Of a DNA stretch of 64,000 bases, positions 43,921 to 53,524 are shown piece by piece. The DNA lies in assembly GCF_030651185.1 (NCBI RefSeq), contig NZ_JAUSCJ010000006.1:124001-188000 (forward strand). The letters run 5' to 3'. The notes beneath the pieces are model-generated. The model saw only the letters and a program-made list of their open reading frames with translations, was not told where the DNA came from and searched no databases. A program made the position numbers and the translations under genes. The stretch comes from Phenylobacterium sp. Lineage in GTDB: Bacteria > Pseudomonadota > Alphaproteobacteria > Caulobacterales > Caulobacteraceae. Position 1 is the first letter of the stretch. Every line of letters starts with the position of its first letter.

Positions 43921-44979
43921 ATGATCGCGAAGTTAAGCCGCGATCAAGCAGTGGGGTGTCAGGTAGCCATGCCTCTCGATACTGGCGGGGTTACAAATCT
44001 GCATTTGCGAGCGGACGGGGAGCGCGATCCCGGTCTGCCGGACTCCTACATGCCCACCATGGACACCGGACCTGACATTGGCGCGGCTCTGAAGTCGGCC
44101 CGCGAGTTCCGCGGCCTGACGCTGCAGGACGTGGCCGACTCCACGCGCATCCGCCGCGCCTATCTGGCGGCGATCGAAGACATGCGCCTGGACGAGCTGC
44201 CCTCGCGTCCCTTCACCATCGGCTACGTGCGCGCCTACGCCAATGCGCTGGGCATGGACGGCGAGGCCGCCGTCGAACGCTTCAAGCTGGACGAACCGGC
44301 GCCGGACGAGCCCCTGCGCGCGCCGGTCGGCGTGCGCCGCGACGGCGACCCGCGGGTCATGGCCATCGTCATCGTCGGCCTGCTGATCGTCGGCGCCATC
44401 GTGATGTGGAACATCGCCCAGCGCGCCATGAGCGAGCAGGCCCCGCCGGCCGCCAACGCGCCGGAGGCCTCCGCCGTTGGCCTGCCCGCGCCCGCACCTC
44501 CCGGCGGCCCCGTGGCGCTCGGCGCGCCCCTGCCCGCGCCGGTGGAATCCACCACGCCCACCCCTTACGAAACCCCGGGCCTGGAAGCCGCTACCGCCGG
44601 CGACGGCTCCAGCAAGGCCGCCGACGACGCGGCCAAGCTGGCCAAGGCCCATCCCGAGGATGTGGTCGCCGCACCGAGTGCGCCGCTGGCCTCGACCTTC
44701 GTCGCCAACGGCACGATCCATGGCGCCCCGGCGGCGGGCTCCGTGGTCACCCTGCAGGCGCGCAAGCCCACCTCGCTGATCGTGCGCGGGGCCGACGGTT
44801 CGGTCTACTTCGCCCGCCAGCTCGCGGCCGGGGAAGCCTATCGGACCCCCATGCTGAAGGGCCTGACGGTGGACGCCGCCGAGCCATCCTCGATCCAGGT
44901 GTTCGTGGGCGGCCAGAGCAAGGGCCTGCTGCCCTCGGCCCAGACCCTGGTCTCCAAGCTCGCCGCGCCCGCGCCGTAG
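43921..44979 (+). CDS. RodZ-like cytoskeletal HTH membrane protein
   Basis: Predicted cell-shape protein that links MreB to the membrane. Xre-type HTH (DIGAALKSAREFRGLTLQDVADSTRI, about residues 50-75, then RPFTIGYVRAYANALG), a single transmembrane helix (MAIVIVGLLIVGAIVMW, about 143-160), a Pro/Ala-rich periplasmic linker, and a C-terminal DUF4115 beta domain (about 255-350: VTLQARKPTSLIVRGADG). Start ATG 43921 has GGAGTGGGGG upstream; ATG 43969 is the alternative. Its genomic partner ispG is 1.3 kb downstream, as in other Alphaproteobacteria, with two small genes between. Confidence 0.85.
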   Translation: MIAKLSRDQAVGCQVAMPLDTGGVTNLHLRADGERDPGLPDSYMPTMDTGPDIGAALKSAREFRGLTLQDVADSTRIRRAYLAAIEDMRLDELPSRPFTIGYVRAYANALGMDGEAAVERFKLDEPAPDEPLRAPVGVRRDGDPRVMAIVIVGLLIVGAIVMWNIAQRAMSEQAPPAANAPEASAVGLPAPAPPGGPVALGAPLPAPVESTTPTPYETPGLEAATAGDGSSKAADDAAKLAKAHPEDVVAAPSAPLASTFVANGTIHGAPAAGSVVTLQARKPTSLIVRGADGSVYFARQLAAGEAYRTPMLKGLTVDAAEPSSIQVFVGGQSKGLLPSAQTLVSKLAAPAP

Positions 44980-45137
44980 TCCCTCAGGGGATTTCCACGC
45001 TCTCCAGCAGCAGGTTCAGCACCCGCCCGGCCCCGGCGTCGGGGCCGGCGCCATCGATGGATCATGTCCCAGGATAGCGGTGATTGAACCCTTTGCGCGC
45101 TCGTCACGACCTAGAGGCGTCAATCATGGAGCGACCG

Positions 45138-45470
45138 ATGATCACCTCCCTGCGCCTCAGCCTCGCCGCGGCGGCCGCTGTCCTGACCCTGGGGGCCGTG
45201 CCTGCCGCCGCGACCGTATATTGGGCCTGTCCTGATGGGACCTACGTCACCGATAGCCGCGATTGCGCCAAGCACGGGGTGCTGGCCCTCAGCGTCAAAC
45301 CCGTGCGCGTGGGCCCCTGCGTCTTCGAGGGCACGGACCGCAAGCCGCCGATGTGCGCCCTGGCCAAGGGGCAGGACAGACTCTGCGGCGCCAAGGGCGG
45401 GACCGTCGTCGTCCTGGGCGGCGCGTCTCACTGCCAGACCTCGGGCCCCAAGCTTCCGGTGGTGAAGTGA
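45138..45470 (+). CDS. Small secreted hypothetical protein with cysteine pairs
   Basis: 110 residues, start ATG 45138 (MITSLRLSLAAA) with GGAG upstream; ATG 45126 is possible. Signal peptide ending near PAAA, then a domain with Cys in YWACPDG, SRDCAKHG, VGPCVFEG, PMCALAK, RLCGAKGG and SHCQTSG, six cysteines likely forming three disulfides in the periplasm. Function unknown. It overlaps the start of the CARDB gene by four bases (GTGA), so they are coupled. Confidence 0.65.
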   Translation: MITSLRLSLAAAAAVLTLGAVPAAATVYWACPDGTYVTDSRDCAKHGVLALSVKPVRVGPCVFEGTDRKPPMCALAKGQDRLCGAKGGTVVVLGGASHCQTSGPKLPVVK

Positions 45471-46243
45471 GCCGCCTGCTGCTGGCCGCCGGCCTGGCGG
45501 GGGTGATCGCCGCGCCCGCCTGGGCCGCCGGCGACGTCAGCCAGAAGCAGCCGGACCTGACCATCGAGTCCACCTGGCTGCAACGGCCAGCCTATCCGAT
45601 GATCCACGCGGCCAAGGTCATCAAGAACCAGCCGTTCGACGCCTGTCTCAGCGTCAAGAACCTGGGAGCGCCCAGCACCGGCTTCCGGGTGTCGGGCAGC
45701 CCCCTAGCCGGGGCGACGCCGTTCCGCGATCTCGGAGGCCTGGGGACCGGGGCGTCGAAGACGCTCTGTCTGTCATATCCCGACGCCAAACAGACCAACC
45801 TGACGCTGACCCTGACCGTCGACAGCCTGGCCCAACAGATGGAGCAGAGCGAGACCAACAACACCCGCGCCCTGGCCTTGGCGCTGGCCTCGGCCCCCGA
45901 TCTGCAGGTGCTGGGCGTCTGGCTGCAGCCGCCGAATTCCTCGGCCCACATCGCCTTCGCCAAGCCGGGCCAGGCCTTCCTCGTCTGTTTCAGCATCAAG
46001 AACCTGGGTCAAAGCCCCAGCGTGGCGTCCAAGCTGACCGGCAGCGCGTTCGGCGGGGCGACCCCGAGCGCCAATGTTCCGCCCCTGGGCGCATCGGCGA
46101 CGAGTTCGGGATGCCTGAACTATCCCGCGCCGACGGCGGCGGGGAGCGGCTCGGTCAGCCTCACCGCCGACGCGCTGAACCAGGTGGCCGAAGGCGAGGA
46201 AACCAACAACGTCATCACCTATGGCTTCAGCATCCATAACTGA
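45467..46243 (+). CDS. Secreted CARDB-domain protein
   Basis: 258 residues. The start is GTG 45467, overlapping the previous stop (GTGA). Signal peptide MSRLLLAAGLAGVIAAPAWAA. Two CARDB-like (cell-adhesion-related) domains follow: about 30-140 (PDLTIESTWLQRP, then SVKNLGAPSTGFRVSGS, ending QSETNNTRALAL) and about 145-258 (PDLQVLGVWLQPP, FSIKNLGQSPSVASKL, ending GEETNNVITYGF). The paired E-TNN ends are the family hallmark. Possible role in surface or periplasmic binding; partner unknown. Confidence 0.8.
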   Translation: MSRLLLAAGLAGVIAAPAWAAGDVSQKQPDLTIESTWLQRPAYPMIHAAKVIKNQPFDACLSVKNLGAPSTGFRVSGSPLAGATPFRDLGGLGTGASKTLCLSYPDAKQTNLTLTLTVDSLAQQMEQSETNNTRALALALASAPDLQVLGVWLQPPNSSAHIAFAKPGQAFLVCFSIKNLGQSPSVASKLTGSAFGGATPSANVPPLGASATSSGCLNYPAPTAAGSGSVSLTADALNQVAEGEETNNVITYGFSIHN

Positions 46244-46297
46244 GGCGCCACGCGGGGCTTGGGATTTCAGGCGCGGGGGCCTACTTTCCCCGACATC

Positions 46298-47431
46298 ATG
46301 ACCGCTCACGATCACACCCATCTCCGTCCGTGGCGCACCATCACGCGCCGGCCCTCGCGCAAGATCCGGGTGGGCAATGTGGAGGTGGGTGGCGACGCCC
46401 CCATCACCGTGCAGTCGATGACCAACACGCTGACGGCCGACGCGAACGCGACCATCGGCCAGATCCGCGAACTGGAGGAGGCCGGGGCTGATATCGTGCG
46501 GGTCTCCTGCCCCGACGTGGAGTCCACTGCGGCGCTCAGCACGATCGTGAAGGCCTCCAAGGTCCCGATCGTGGCCGACATCCATTTTCACTACAAACGC
46601 GGCATTGAGGCGGCCAAGGCCGGCGCGGCCTGCCTGCGGATCAATCCGGGCAATATCGGCCGCCCCGACCGGGTGCGTGACGTCATCCAGGCGGCCCGCG
46701 ACCACGGCTGCTCCATGCGCATCGGCGTCAACGCCGGGAGCCTCGAGCCCCACCTGCTGGAGAAATACGGCGAGCCCTGCCCCGAGGCGATGGTGGAGAG
46801 CGCGCTGGACCATGCCCGCATCCTGCAGGACCACGATTTCCACGAGTTCAAGATCAGCGTGAAGGCCTCGGACATCTTCATGACCGTGGCCGCCTATCAG
46901 ATGCTGGCCGACGCCATCGACTGTCCGCTGCACGTCGGCGTCACCGAGGCCGGCGGCCTGCGCTCGGGCACCATCAAGTCCTCGATCGGCATGGGCAACC
47001 TGCTGTGGGCCGGGATCGGTGACACCATCCGGGTGAGCCTGGCGGCCGACCCCGTGGAGGAGATCAAGGTCGGCTTCGACATGCTGAAGTCCCTGGGCCT
47101 GCGTCACCGCGGCATCAACATCATCGCCTGCCCGTCCTGCGCCCGGCAGGGCTTCAACGTCATCAAGACCGTGGAGACCCTGGAGGCGCGGCTGGCGCAC
47201 ATCGCCACCCCGATGAGCCTGTCGATCATCGGCTGCGTGGTGAACGGGCCGGGCGAGGCCCTGATGACCGACGTCGGGTTCACCGGCGGCGGCAAGGGCG
47301 TCGGCATGGTCTATGTGGCCGGCAAGCCCGACCACAAGATGGACAACGATCAGATGGTCGAGCACATCGTGCAGCTGGTGGAGGCCAAGGCCGCCGAACT
47401 CGACGCCAAGACCCTGGAAGCCGCCGAGTAG
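46298..47431 (+). CDS. ispG: 4-hydroxy-3-methylbut-2-enyl diphosphate synthase IspG
   Basis: Penultimate enzyme of the MEP isoprenoid pathway, an iron-sulfur enzyme reducing MEcPP to HMBPP. About 377 residues, family-normal. 4Fe-4S ligands are seen in the C-terminal domain as CPSCARQGF and [10 protein letters not shown]; the substrate barrel shows [10 protein letters not shown] and [11 protein letters not shown]. The start chosen is ATG 46298 ([12 protein letters not shown]); an in-frame TTG at 46259 would add 13 residues. RodZ-like gene upstream is a common neighbour. Confidence 0.96.
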   Translation: MTAHDHTHLRPWRTITRRPSRKIRVGNVEVGGDAPITVQSMTNTLTADANATIGQIRELEEAGADIVRVSCPDVESTAALSTIVKASKVPIVADIHFHYKRGIEAAKAGAACLRINPGNIGRPDRVRDVIQAARDHGCSMRIGVNAGSLEPHLLEKYGEPCPEAMVESALDHARILQDHDFHEFKISVKASDIFMTVAAYQMLADAIDCPLHVGVTEAGGLRSGTIKSSIGMGNLLWAGIGDTIRVSLAADPVEEIKVGFDMLKSLGLRHRGINIIACPSCARQGFNVIKTVETLEARLAHIATPMSLSIIGCVVNGPGEALMTDVGFTGGGKGVGMVYVAGKPDHKMDNDQMVEHIVQLVEAKAAELDAKTLEAAE

Positions 47432-47529
47432 GACTGGGTCTGGGGTAAGACGGCTCGGCGACGGTCAAGCTCGTTTACCCGGGCGTCATGAACTTCTGAC
47501 CAAGTTCGTTCATTGAACACGCTCGCCTC

Positions 47530-47918
47530 ATGACAGCCCCCGCCCCCAGCCTCGACAACCGCCGCGCCACCGCGCGGGTGATGACCTACGAGGTCCTGCG
47601 CGGGCTGGCGGCCATGGCGCGCCATGCCCGATGGGACATGATCCAGTTCCTGGTGTTCAGCGGCGTCTGGAGCGCCAATACCCAGCACCTGCTGGAGCCC
47701 AAGGCCCGCTCTGCATGCCCGACGACATCGTCGCTCGCTATGTGGAGGCCCTGATCGCCGAGGGCATCGTCGAGCGGGTCGGCGATGGGCTGGTGGTCCC
47801 CTCGGCGGTGTTCACCCGGCCGGAGATGATGGACGGCAACAACGAACTCTACGCCCGGGTATTGAGCCTGGTGAGCGCCCTGCGCGGGGCGGGCTTCAGC
47901 TTCGGCGACGGGGACTAG
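47530..47918 (+). pseudogene. Broken small helical/winged-helix gene (frameshift and internal deletion)
   Basis: The first frame reads TAPAPSLDNRRATARVMTYE then VLRGLAAMARHARWDMIQF up to NTQHLLEPKARSA, then runs into nonsense and stops at 47754. From about 47715 a second frame continues with MPDDIVARYVEALIAEGIVE and GDGLVVPSAVFTRPEM. Together these match the order of the intact gene at 48517-48987 (same N-terminal helix, then IPNETVRRKIKGLIDQG, then GLIVPTEV), but about 20-25 residues around the break are missing. This is best read as a pseudogene; two very short genes or a sequencing error are alternatives. Confidence 0.5.
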
Positions 47919-48019
47919 CGAACGGGTTCGCCGATATTTCCAAAGTTGACGCCTGCGTCACCACTTGCGCCCCGACGATAGCCTTGGTTAGGTGCCGGCC
48001 ACCATAAGGGAGGGACACC

Positions 48020-48313
48020 ATGTCCGCTGACGGCAACTGGAAGATCACCATCAACTCGCCCATGGGCGCGCAGACGGTTACGGCCTCTATCAAGACGGAC
48101 GGCGGGACCTTCACCGGAACCACGCAGACCCCGGCCGGTGAGCAGGCCATCGAAGGCAAGGTCGATGGCGACAAGCTGACCTGGTCCACCTCCATCACCT
48201 CGCCCATGCCCATGACGCTGGAATTCGAAGCCACCGTCGCTGGCGACAGCATGTCGGGCAATGTGAAGCTCGGCGCTTTCGGCAACGCGCCGCTGACCGG
48301 CGTCCGCGCCTAA
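48020..48313 (+). CDS. Small conserved hypothetical beta-rich protein
   Basis: 97 residues, start ATG 48020 with AAGGGAGGGA upstream. No signal peptide. Sequence is strand-rich with repeated Gly/Thr (NSPMGAQTVTASIKTDGG, GKVDGDKLTWSTSI, ATVAGDSMSGNVKLG), like a small beta-barrel or lipocalin-like sheet. Similar small proteins are common in Caulobacterales (family knowledge) but have no known function. It is followed by a strong terminator. Confidence 0.7.
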   Translation: MSADGNWKITINSPMGAQTVTASIKTDGGTFTGTTQTPAGEQAIEGKVDGDKLTWSTSITSPMPMTLEFEATVAGDSMSGNVKLGAFGNAPLTGVRA

Positions 48314-48347
48314 GATTACCCGCGCTCACGCGCGACGGACCTTCGAA

Positions 48348-48381
48348 GGGCGGGTCGACCTCTGGGTCGGCCCGCCTTTTT
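48348..48381 (+). terminator. Rho-independent terminator after the small beta-rich gene
   Basis: GGGCGGG-t-CGACC and GGTCG-g-CCCGCC pair as a long stem with one unpaired base per side and a small loop, followed by TTTTT (48377-48381). Confidence 0.8.
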
Positions 48382-48516
48382 CGTGGCGGCTCAGGCCGAA
48401 TGTAAACCATTGTCAAATAACCCCATTTTGGGGGCCGAAGGCATCGCCCTCCGTTCGAGCTTCACCATAATGGGTTCGACAGCGGCGCTCGCCGCTCCGA
48501 ACACCGGGGTTGAATC

Positions 48517-48987
48517 GTGGACAGTGAACTCAAGGAGCGCGTCGCCGTGCGTATGGCGATCGGGGCGATCCTCCGGGCCGTCGAGACAGTCAACCGGGAG
48601 TATGGCGGCGACATCACCGCGGCCCTGGTCTTCGCCTCGGTGGTGGAAGCCAATGTCGGCCATCTCGCCACCAGTCCCGACTCCACCGCCGCGCTCGCCA
48701 CCGTGGGGCGCCTGCCGCCAGACGAGATGCGGCGGCCGGTGACGGGGGTCGCGCTCGCCGCCGCCCTGGGCATCCCTAACGAGACGGTGCGACGCAAGAT
48801 CAAGGGCCTGATCGACCAGGGGGTGCTGGTGCGGGTGGACGGCGGCCTGATCGTGCCCACCGAGGTCATGGCCAGCGACAGGATGACCCGGCTGACCCGG
48901 GCAAGCTTCCTGAACCTGCGCCGACTGTTCATCCAGCTCCGGCGGATCGGGGTCAATCTGAGCGATGACGGGGCCGCGCTGGCCTGA
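48517..48987 (+). CDS. Hypothetical winged-helix-like protein
   Basis: 156-residue soluble protein starting GTG 48517 (MDSELKERVAVRM). A central block LAAALGIPNETVRRKIKGLIDQGVLVRVDGG (about 85-115) reads as helix-turn-helix plus wing, followed by GLIVPTEV, and the protein ends in a helical C-terminal part. It may therefore be a small DNA-binding regulator. It is the intact relative of the broken gene at 47530-47918, implying a duplicated pair. No known family is recognised. Confidence 0.65.
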   Translation: MDSELKERVAVRMAIGAILRAVETVNREYGGDITAALVFASVVEANVGHLATSPDSTAALATVGRLPPDEMRRPVTGVALAAALGIPNETVRRKIKGLIDQGVLVRVDGGLIVPTEVMASDRMTRLTRASFLNLRRLFIQLRRIGVNLSDDGAALA

Positions 48988-49020
48988 CGATCCTCTGACC
49001 CCTGCGACGGCCGGGATGCT

Positions 49021-49323
49021 TCAGAGGCTCGCCGAGGCCTCGACATCGCGAGCCGCGCCGCCGGCGCGCAGGAAGGCTTCAGCTTCGGCGGTCAGGGCCC
49101 AGCGGTGCGAGCCCGGGCCGAAGGGCTTGCGGAAAAGCGGGCGGACGCCACGGCTGTCGCGGTCCGACCCGGAGTGGGCGTCGAAGGCGGCCACGGCGCG
49201 GGCCCGGAGGCTGAGCTGGACCTGGCCCTCGGGCGAGCGGTTCATGGCCAGGAATTCGAGCACCCGGTCGCGATGCGCCGAGCCGCCGAGCTGCAGCAGG
49301 GCCTCGGCGATCTCACCGACCAT
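49021..49323 (-). CDS. Small hypothetical protein with HTH-like core
   Basis: The start chosen is ATG 49323 (MVGEIAEALL) with GGGGGTGG upstream, giving 100 residues; a longer frame from 49392 adds 23 residues that are Arg/Pro-rich. Core IAEALLQLGGSAHRDRVLEFLAMNRS looks like a winged-helix start, then RARAVAAFDAHS, and a C-terminal HRWALTAEAEAFLRAGG. Function unknown. Convergent with the 48517-48987 gene. Confidence 0.6.
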   Translation of the reverse strand: MVGEIAEALLQLGGSAHRDRVLEFLAMNRSPEGQVQLSLRARAVAAFDAHSGSDRDSRGVRPLFRKPFGPGSHRWALTAEAEAFLRAGGAARDVEASASL

Positions 49324-49489
49324 GGGATCCACCCCCTTGCGGGAAATGGTCCGGCGCGGCCTGCGTTTTTCGGGCTCTAGGATCGACGGCATGGGCCGAC
49401 CATACGTGCGGCTTTTGCGTCGGGGAACCCGGCAACTCTCAGTAGGCGAACCTTAGACGCCCAGATTGGGTCAGAGGCGAACATCTCCC

Positions 49490-50101
49490 TCAATGACCGT
49501 CCTTGGTGTCGGGAACCACACGCAGGGGGGCTTGCCCGGTGCGGCTCCAGCGGTCCTGCTCGAATCCCTGGTCGGCCACCTGCCAGATGAGAGTCATGTA
49601 GTCACGAGCCTGGGCCGGATCGCCCATGGGATAGAGGGCATTGACCTCTGACCCCGGCTCCAGCTGGGAAATGCGCTTGGCCAGGTCGGCGACGCCCTTC
49701 AGCAGGACGTGGCGAGCCACCAGCGAATCGATCTTGGCTTTCATGCCCGACTGCGGGGCGCCGCCGAACCAGCCGCGACTCGGCGCCGAGACGCCGGCGC
49801 GGCGTTCCAGTTCGGTGAGCAGGACCGCCAGCAGCATCCGGCAGTCGGCGATCAGGCCCACCGGCGAGCGGCCGGCGGCGACGCCGGCCCAGATGTCCTT
49901 GAACCCCCTGGCGAAGACCTCGGGCACCTGGTCGCTGAAGGTCGGCGGGGCGGGCTTCCTGGGGGCTTCCGGCTTGGCCGGGGCGGGGGGAGCCGGACAG
50001 GCGCAGATCATCAGCGGCTGGGCGAACCCTCCGAAGCCGCAGCGGCAAATGGCCGGACCTGGCGGATGCGCGGGCGCGGCCGGGGCGGGGTGATCACTCA
50101 C
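49490..50101 (-). CDS. Hypothetical protein with N-terminal cysteine motif
   Basis: 203 residues, start GTG 50101 (MSDHPAPAAP) after GGGAGGGGCAAG. A Pro/Ala-rich N-terminus holds the cysteines AICRCGFGG and MICACPAPP (CxC pairs); the remainder is helical with KDIWAGVAAGRSPVGLIADCRMLLA. No signal peptide or membrane segment. The four N-terminal cysteines could bind a metal. Unknown function. It is divergent from prfA, 200 bases away. Confidence 0.6.
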   Translation of the reverse strand: MSDHPAPAAPAHPPGPAICRCGFGGFAQPLMICACPAPPAPAKPEAPRKPAPPTFSDQVPEVFARGFKDIWAGVAAGRSPVGLIADCRMLLAVLLTELERRAGVSAPSRGWFGGAPQSGMKAKIDSLVARHVLLKGVADLAKRISQLEPGSEVNALYPMGDPAQARDYMTLIWQVADQGFEQDRWSRTGQAPLRVVPDTKDGH

Positions 50102-50301
50102 CTTGCCCCTCCCCGCGCGCACCGTCGCGACGCCCGAAACACCCTGTACAACATGCCCCCATGATCATGGTTAACGAGCACCAAAGCGGGAGCTTGGCAA
50201 GATCAGCTCGCGTCCCGAGCGAGTGGCCGGACCATCAGATGTTTGGCAAGGGGCCAGCAGAGCGGTAGAGGAAGCCTCCGTTTTCTCCCGGTGATCCCTC
50301 C

Positions 50302-51378
50302 GTGCGCCTTCCCCAAGCCAGACTCGACCAGGTTCTCGACCGCTTCCGCGAGATCGAGGCCCGCATGGGCGCGGCCACTGACGGCCAGGAGATCGTGCGC
50401 CTGTCCAAGGAGCACGCGGAACTCAAGCCGGTGGCCGACGCGGTCATGAACCTGGCCCGTGTGCGCGCCGAGGCGCCGGAGCTTGAGGAGATGGCCGCGG
50501 CCGGCGACCCCGAGATGGCGGCCATGGCCCGCGACGAACTGCAGATCCTCAACGACAAGCTACCGGCCCTGGAGCGCGAGGTGGCCCTGCTGCTGGCCCC
50601 CAAGGACAAGGACGAGAACGCTTCCGCCATCCTTGAAGTGCGGGCTGGCACAGGGGGCGACGAGGCCGCCCTGTTCGCCGGCGACCTGTTCCGCATGTAC
50701 CAGCGCTACGCCACCACGCGCGGCTGGCGGGTGGAGATCGACAGCGTCTCGGAGGGCGAGGTCGGCGGCTACAAGGAAATCATCGCCTCGGTCACCGGGG
50801 ACGGCGTGTTCGGCCGCCTGAAGTTCGAGAGCGGCGTCCACCGCGTGCAGCGGGTGCCCGACACCGAGGCCGGCGGCCGCATCCACACCTCGGCCGCGAC
50901 CGTCGCCGTCCTGCCTGAGGTGGAGGACGTGGAGATCGACATCAATCCGTCGGACCTGCGGATCGACACCTACCGCTCGTCCGGGGCCGGCGGCCAGCAT
51001 GTCAACAAGACCGACTCCGCCGTACGCATCACCCACCTGCCCACCGGCATCGTGGTGACCTCGTCGGAAAAGTCACAGCATCAGAACCGCGCCCGGGCCC
51101 TGAAGGTCCTGCAGGCCCGGCTCTATGACCAGCAGCGCGAAGCCCTCGACACCGCGCGCGCCGACGCCCGCAAGAGCCAGGTGGGCTCGGGCGACCGCTC
51201 GGAACGCATCCGCACCTACAACTTCCCGCAAGGGCGCGTGACCGACCACCGCATCAACCTGACCCTCTACAACCTGGCCAAGGTGATGGAGGGCGAGAGC
51301 CTGGACGACGTGATCAATCCGCTGATCGCCGAGGATCAGGCCGCCCGGTTGTCGGCCTTGGAAGACGAGTTCGGCTGA
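50302..51378 (+). CDS. prfA: Peptide chain release factor 1
   Basis: Recognises UAA and UAG stop codons and triggers peptide release. 358 residues. The N-terminal helical domain carries [19 protein letters not shown]; the codon-recognition tripeptide appears in RVPDTE (PxT, x=D); the catalytic GGQ is in [16 protein letters not shown] (Gln about 235), which PrmC methylates. Start GTG 50302 has AGTTTTC-free, weak upstream spacing. Its 3' end overlaps the convergent BrkB gene by 43 bases. prmC lies 2.1 kb downstream, past an inserted MOSC and BrkB pair. Confidence 0.95.
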   Translation: MRLPQARLDQVLDRFREIEARMGAATDGQEIVRLSKEHAELKPVADAVMNLARVRAEAPELEEMAAAGDPEMAAMARDELQILNDKLPALEREVALLLAPKDKDENASAILEVRAGTGGDEAALFAGDLFRMYQRYATTRGWRVEIDSVSEGEVGGYKEIIASVTGDGVFGRLKFESGVHRVQRVPDTEAGGRIHTSAATVAVLPEVEDVEIDINPSDLRIDTYRSSGAGGQHVNKTDSAVRITHLPTGIVVTSSEKSQHQNRARALKVLQARLYDQQREALDTARADARKSQVGSGDRSERIRTYNFPQGRVTDHRINLTLYNLAKVMEGESLDDVINPLIAEDQAARLSALEDEFG

Positions 51379-52586
51379 GGCTTGCGCAGCCGCGCCGCTG
51401 TCAGCACGCGCTCGGCCTGATCGGTCCCGTCCACCCAGACCTTGGACAGCACCTTCCTGGCGTCGAAGTGGAAGGCCAGGCCCACGGTGTCGGCCATGGC
51501 CGCGCCGCGCACCCCCATGGGCTGGGGCGGGCCAGTGGTGGAGTCCAGGGCGGTCTGGTGTTCGATCTCGGCGTTCAGTTCCGCGCCGATCAGCACCACC
51601 ATCACCGAGAACCAGATCCACAGCATGAAGCCGATCACCGCGCCCAGGGAGCCGTAGGTGACGTCGAAGTGCGCGACGTTGTTGACGTACCAGGAGAAGC
51701 CCAGGGACCCCACCAGCCACAGGACGGCGGCGAAGACGCCCCCCGGACTGACCCACCGCCAGCGCGCCCGCGCGCGGCAGGGGCCGTAGCGGTAGACTAG
51801 GGAGAAGGCGCCGGCCGCGAGCCCCAGGATCGCCAGCCAGCGCAGGGGCAGCCAGACGAGGGCGACATCGCGGAAGCCCGCGCCCTCCAGGTAGAGCGGC
51901 ACGGCCACCAGGATGATGCTTACCAGGGTCAGGAAGACCAACAGGCCCAGGGTGAAGCCGTAGGTGAGCGCGGTCTTGACCACATAGCTTCGCTTTTCAT
52001 CCTCGTCATAGGCGATGTTCAGGCCATCGAAGAGGGCTTTCATCCCGGCGTTGGCGCTCCAGACCGAGAGCAGCAGGCTGATGAGGAAGGCCAGGCTGAG
52101 GGACGCGCTGGGCCGGTCAGCCAGACGCAGCATCTGGTCGCCGACGATACCGATCACCGAGGCGGGGATGACAGCGGCGAACTGGCTGAGCTGGGCCTGG
52201 ACCGCGGTGACGTCGTTGAACAGGCCGTAGAGTGAGACGAAGACCCCGATGGCCGGGAACAGGGCCAGCAGGGTGTAGAAGGTCACGCCCCCGGCCACGG
52301 CACTCAGCCGGTCGCAGGTGATCTCGCGATAGGTGCGCCAGAGGACGTCCTTCCAGCCGCGCAGCGGGATGTGATGCGGGGCGGCGGCCATCCGGCCCCG
52401 GCCGGGCTCGGCGACCTCGAAGGATTCCGGCTCGGCATGGGCCTGGACGCTGAGGCCCGGTTGGGCCTCGCCCCGCTTGCGCGGCCACAGCGCGGCCAGG
52501 GCGGCGAGCGCGACCCAGGGCGCGGCCTGGAGCGCCATCGGGCCCAGCCGTTCCTTCGTCCATTTCCCTGAGAACAGCCTGCGCAT
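51336..52586 (-). CDS. YihY/BrkB-family membrane protein
   Basis: Inner-membrane protein of the YihY/virulence factor BrkB family, 416 residues, six transmembrane helices in the central part ([23 protein letters not shown] onwards). Family marks: [20 protein letters not shown] and [32 protein letters not shown]. The N-terminal 80 residues are polar and extra. The start chosen is ATG 52586 (MRRLFSGKW) after GGAGGG; GTG 52595 is in frame. Proposed functions (RNase BN, complement resistance) are unproven. Its stop end overlaps prfA by 43 bases in antisense. Confidence 0.9.
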   Translation of the reverse strand: MRRLFSGKWTKERLGPMALQAAPWVALAALAALWPRKRGEAQPGLSVQAHAEPESFEVAEPGRGRMAAAPHHIPLRGWKDVLWRTYREITCDRLSAVAGGVTFYTLLALFPAIGVFVSLYGLFNDVTAVQAQLSQFAAVIPASVIGIVGDQMLRLADRPSASLSLAFLISLLLSVWSANAGMKALFDGLNIAYDEDEKRSYVVKTALTYGFTLGLLVFLTLVSIILVAVPLYLEGAGFRDVALVWLPLRWLAILGLAAGAFSLVYRYGPCRARARWRWVSPGGVFAAVLWLVGSLGFSWYVNNVAHFDVTYGSLGAVIGFMLWIWFSVMVVLIGAELNAEIEHQTALDSTTGPPQPMGVRGAAMADTVGLAFHFDARKVLSKVWVDGTDQAERVLTAARLRKPQPNSSSKADNRAA

Positions 52587-52747
52587 GTTCCCCACCCTCC
52601 AGGCGCCAAGCCACAGCTTGAACCCCTACTGGCGACAGCCGTTCCGTATCGTCGGCGCTGTCTGGACGGCAGGCTGATCCCAAGCGGCGCCATGATTGTG
52701 GCGCGGCGGTGGTTGCGCGCGGCGGGGGCTTGCGGCAACAGGGCGTC

Positions 52748-53524
52748 ATGACCGGTCACGTCGCCGCCCTCTACCGCCACCCGATCAAGGGGTTCACGCC
52801 CGAGCGTCTAAACCAGGCGATGTTGAGCGTGGGCCAACCCTTCCCCTGCGACCGCATGTGGGCGGTGGAGAACGGGCCCTCGGGCTTCGATCCCCAGGCC
52901 CCGGGCTATATCCCCAAGCAGAAGTTCACCGTCCTGATGGCCGTCGCCCACGTGGCCAAGGCCCGCACTGCCTATGACGAGGTCACGGGGATGCTGCGGG
53001 CCACCGCCGACGGGCAGCCCGACTACCAGGGCTCGATGGCCGATGAAGCCGGCCGCGCCGCCTTCGCCGCCTGGCTCACCGCCCTGCTGGGGGACGAGGT
53101 GCGTGGCGAGCTGAAGGTGATCCAGGCGCCCGGCCACCGGTTCATGGACCACCCCCTGGGCCACGTCTCGATCATCAACCTGGCCAGCCTTCGCGACCTG
53201 GAACAGAAGATCGGCCGGCCGCTCGATCCGCTGCGTTTCCGCGCCAACCTCTATGTCGAGGGCTGGGAGCCCTGGGCGGAGATGGACTGGGTGGGCCGCG
53301 AACTGATGCTGGGGTTCGCACGCGCCAAGGTGTTCAAGCCCATCGTCCGCTGCGCCGCCATCCACGTGGACCCGGAGACCGCCGAGCGCGACATGGACCT
53401 GGTGAAGGCTCTGTTCGACAATTACGGCCACATGTTCTGCGGCCTCTACATGCACGTCACCGATAGCGGCCAGATCACCGTGGGCGACGCCTGCACCGCG
53501 CCGCAGATGGAGCCCGTCCGATGA
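52748..53524 (+). CDS. MOSC-domain protein
   Basis: MOSC (MoCo sulfurase C-terminal) domain protein, 258 residues. The start chosen is ATG 52748 (MTGHVAALYRHPIKGFTPE). N-terminal domain has HPIKGFTPERL, and the MOSC core shows FRANLYVEGWEPWAEMDWVG and FKPIVRCAAIHVDPETAERD with the conserved Cys of the RCxA motif (about residue 205). It would bind sulfur or cofactor, but substrates in bacteria are mostly unknown. The stop overlaps the prmC start by four bases (ATGA), so they are one operon. Confidence 0.85.
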   Translation: MTGHVAALYRHPIKGFTPERLNQAMLSVGQPFPCDRMWAVENGPSGFDPQAPGYIPKQKFTVLMAVAHVAKARTAYDEVTGMLRATADGQPDYQGSMADEAGRAAFAAWLTALLGDEVRGELKVIQAPGHRFMDHPLGHVSIINLASLRDLEQKIGRPLDPLRFRANLYVEGWEPWAEMDWVGRELMLGFARAKVFKPIVRCAAIHVDPETAERDMDLVKALFDNYGHMFCGLYMHVTDSGQITVGDACTAPQMEPVR

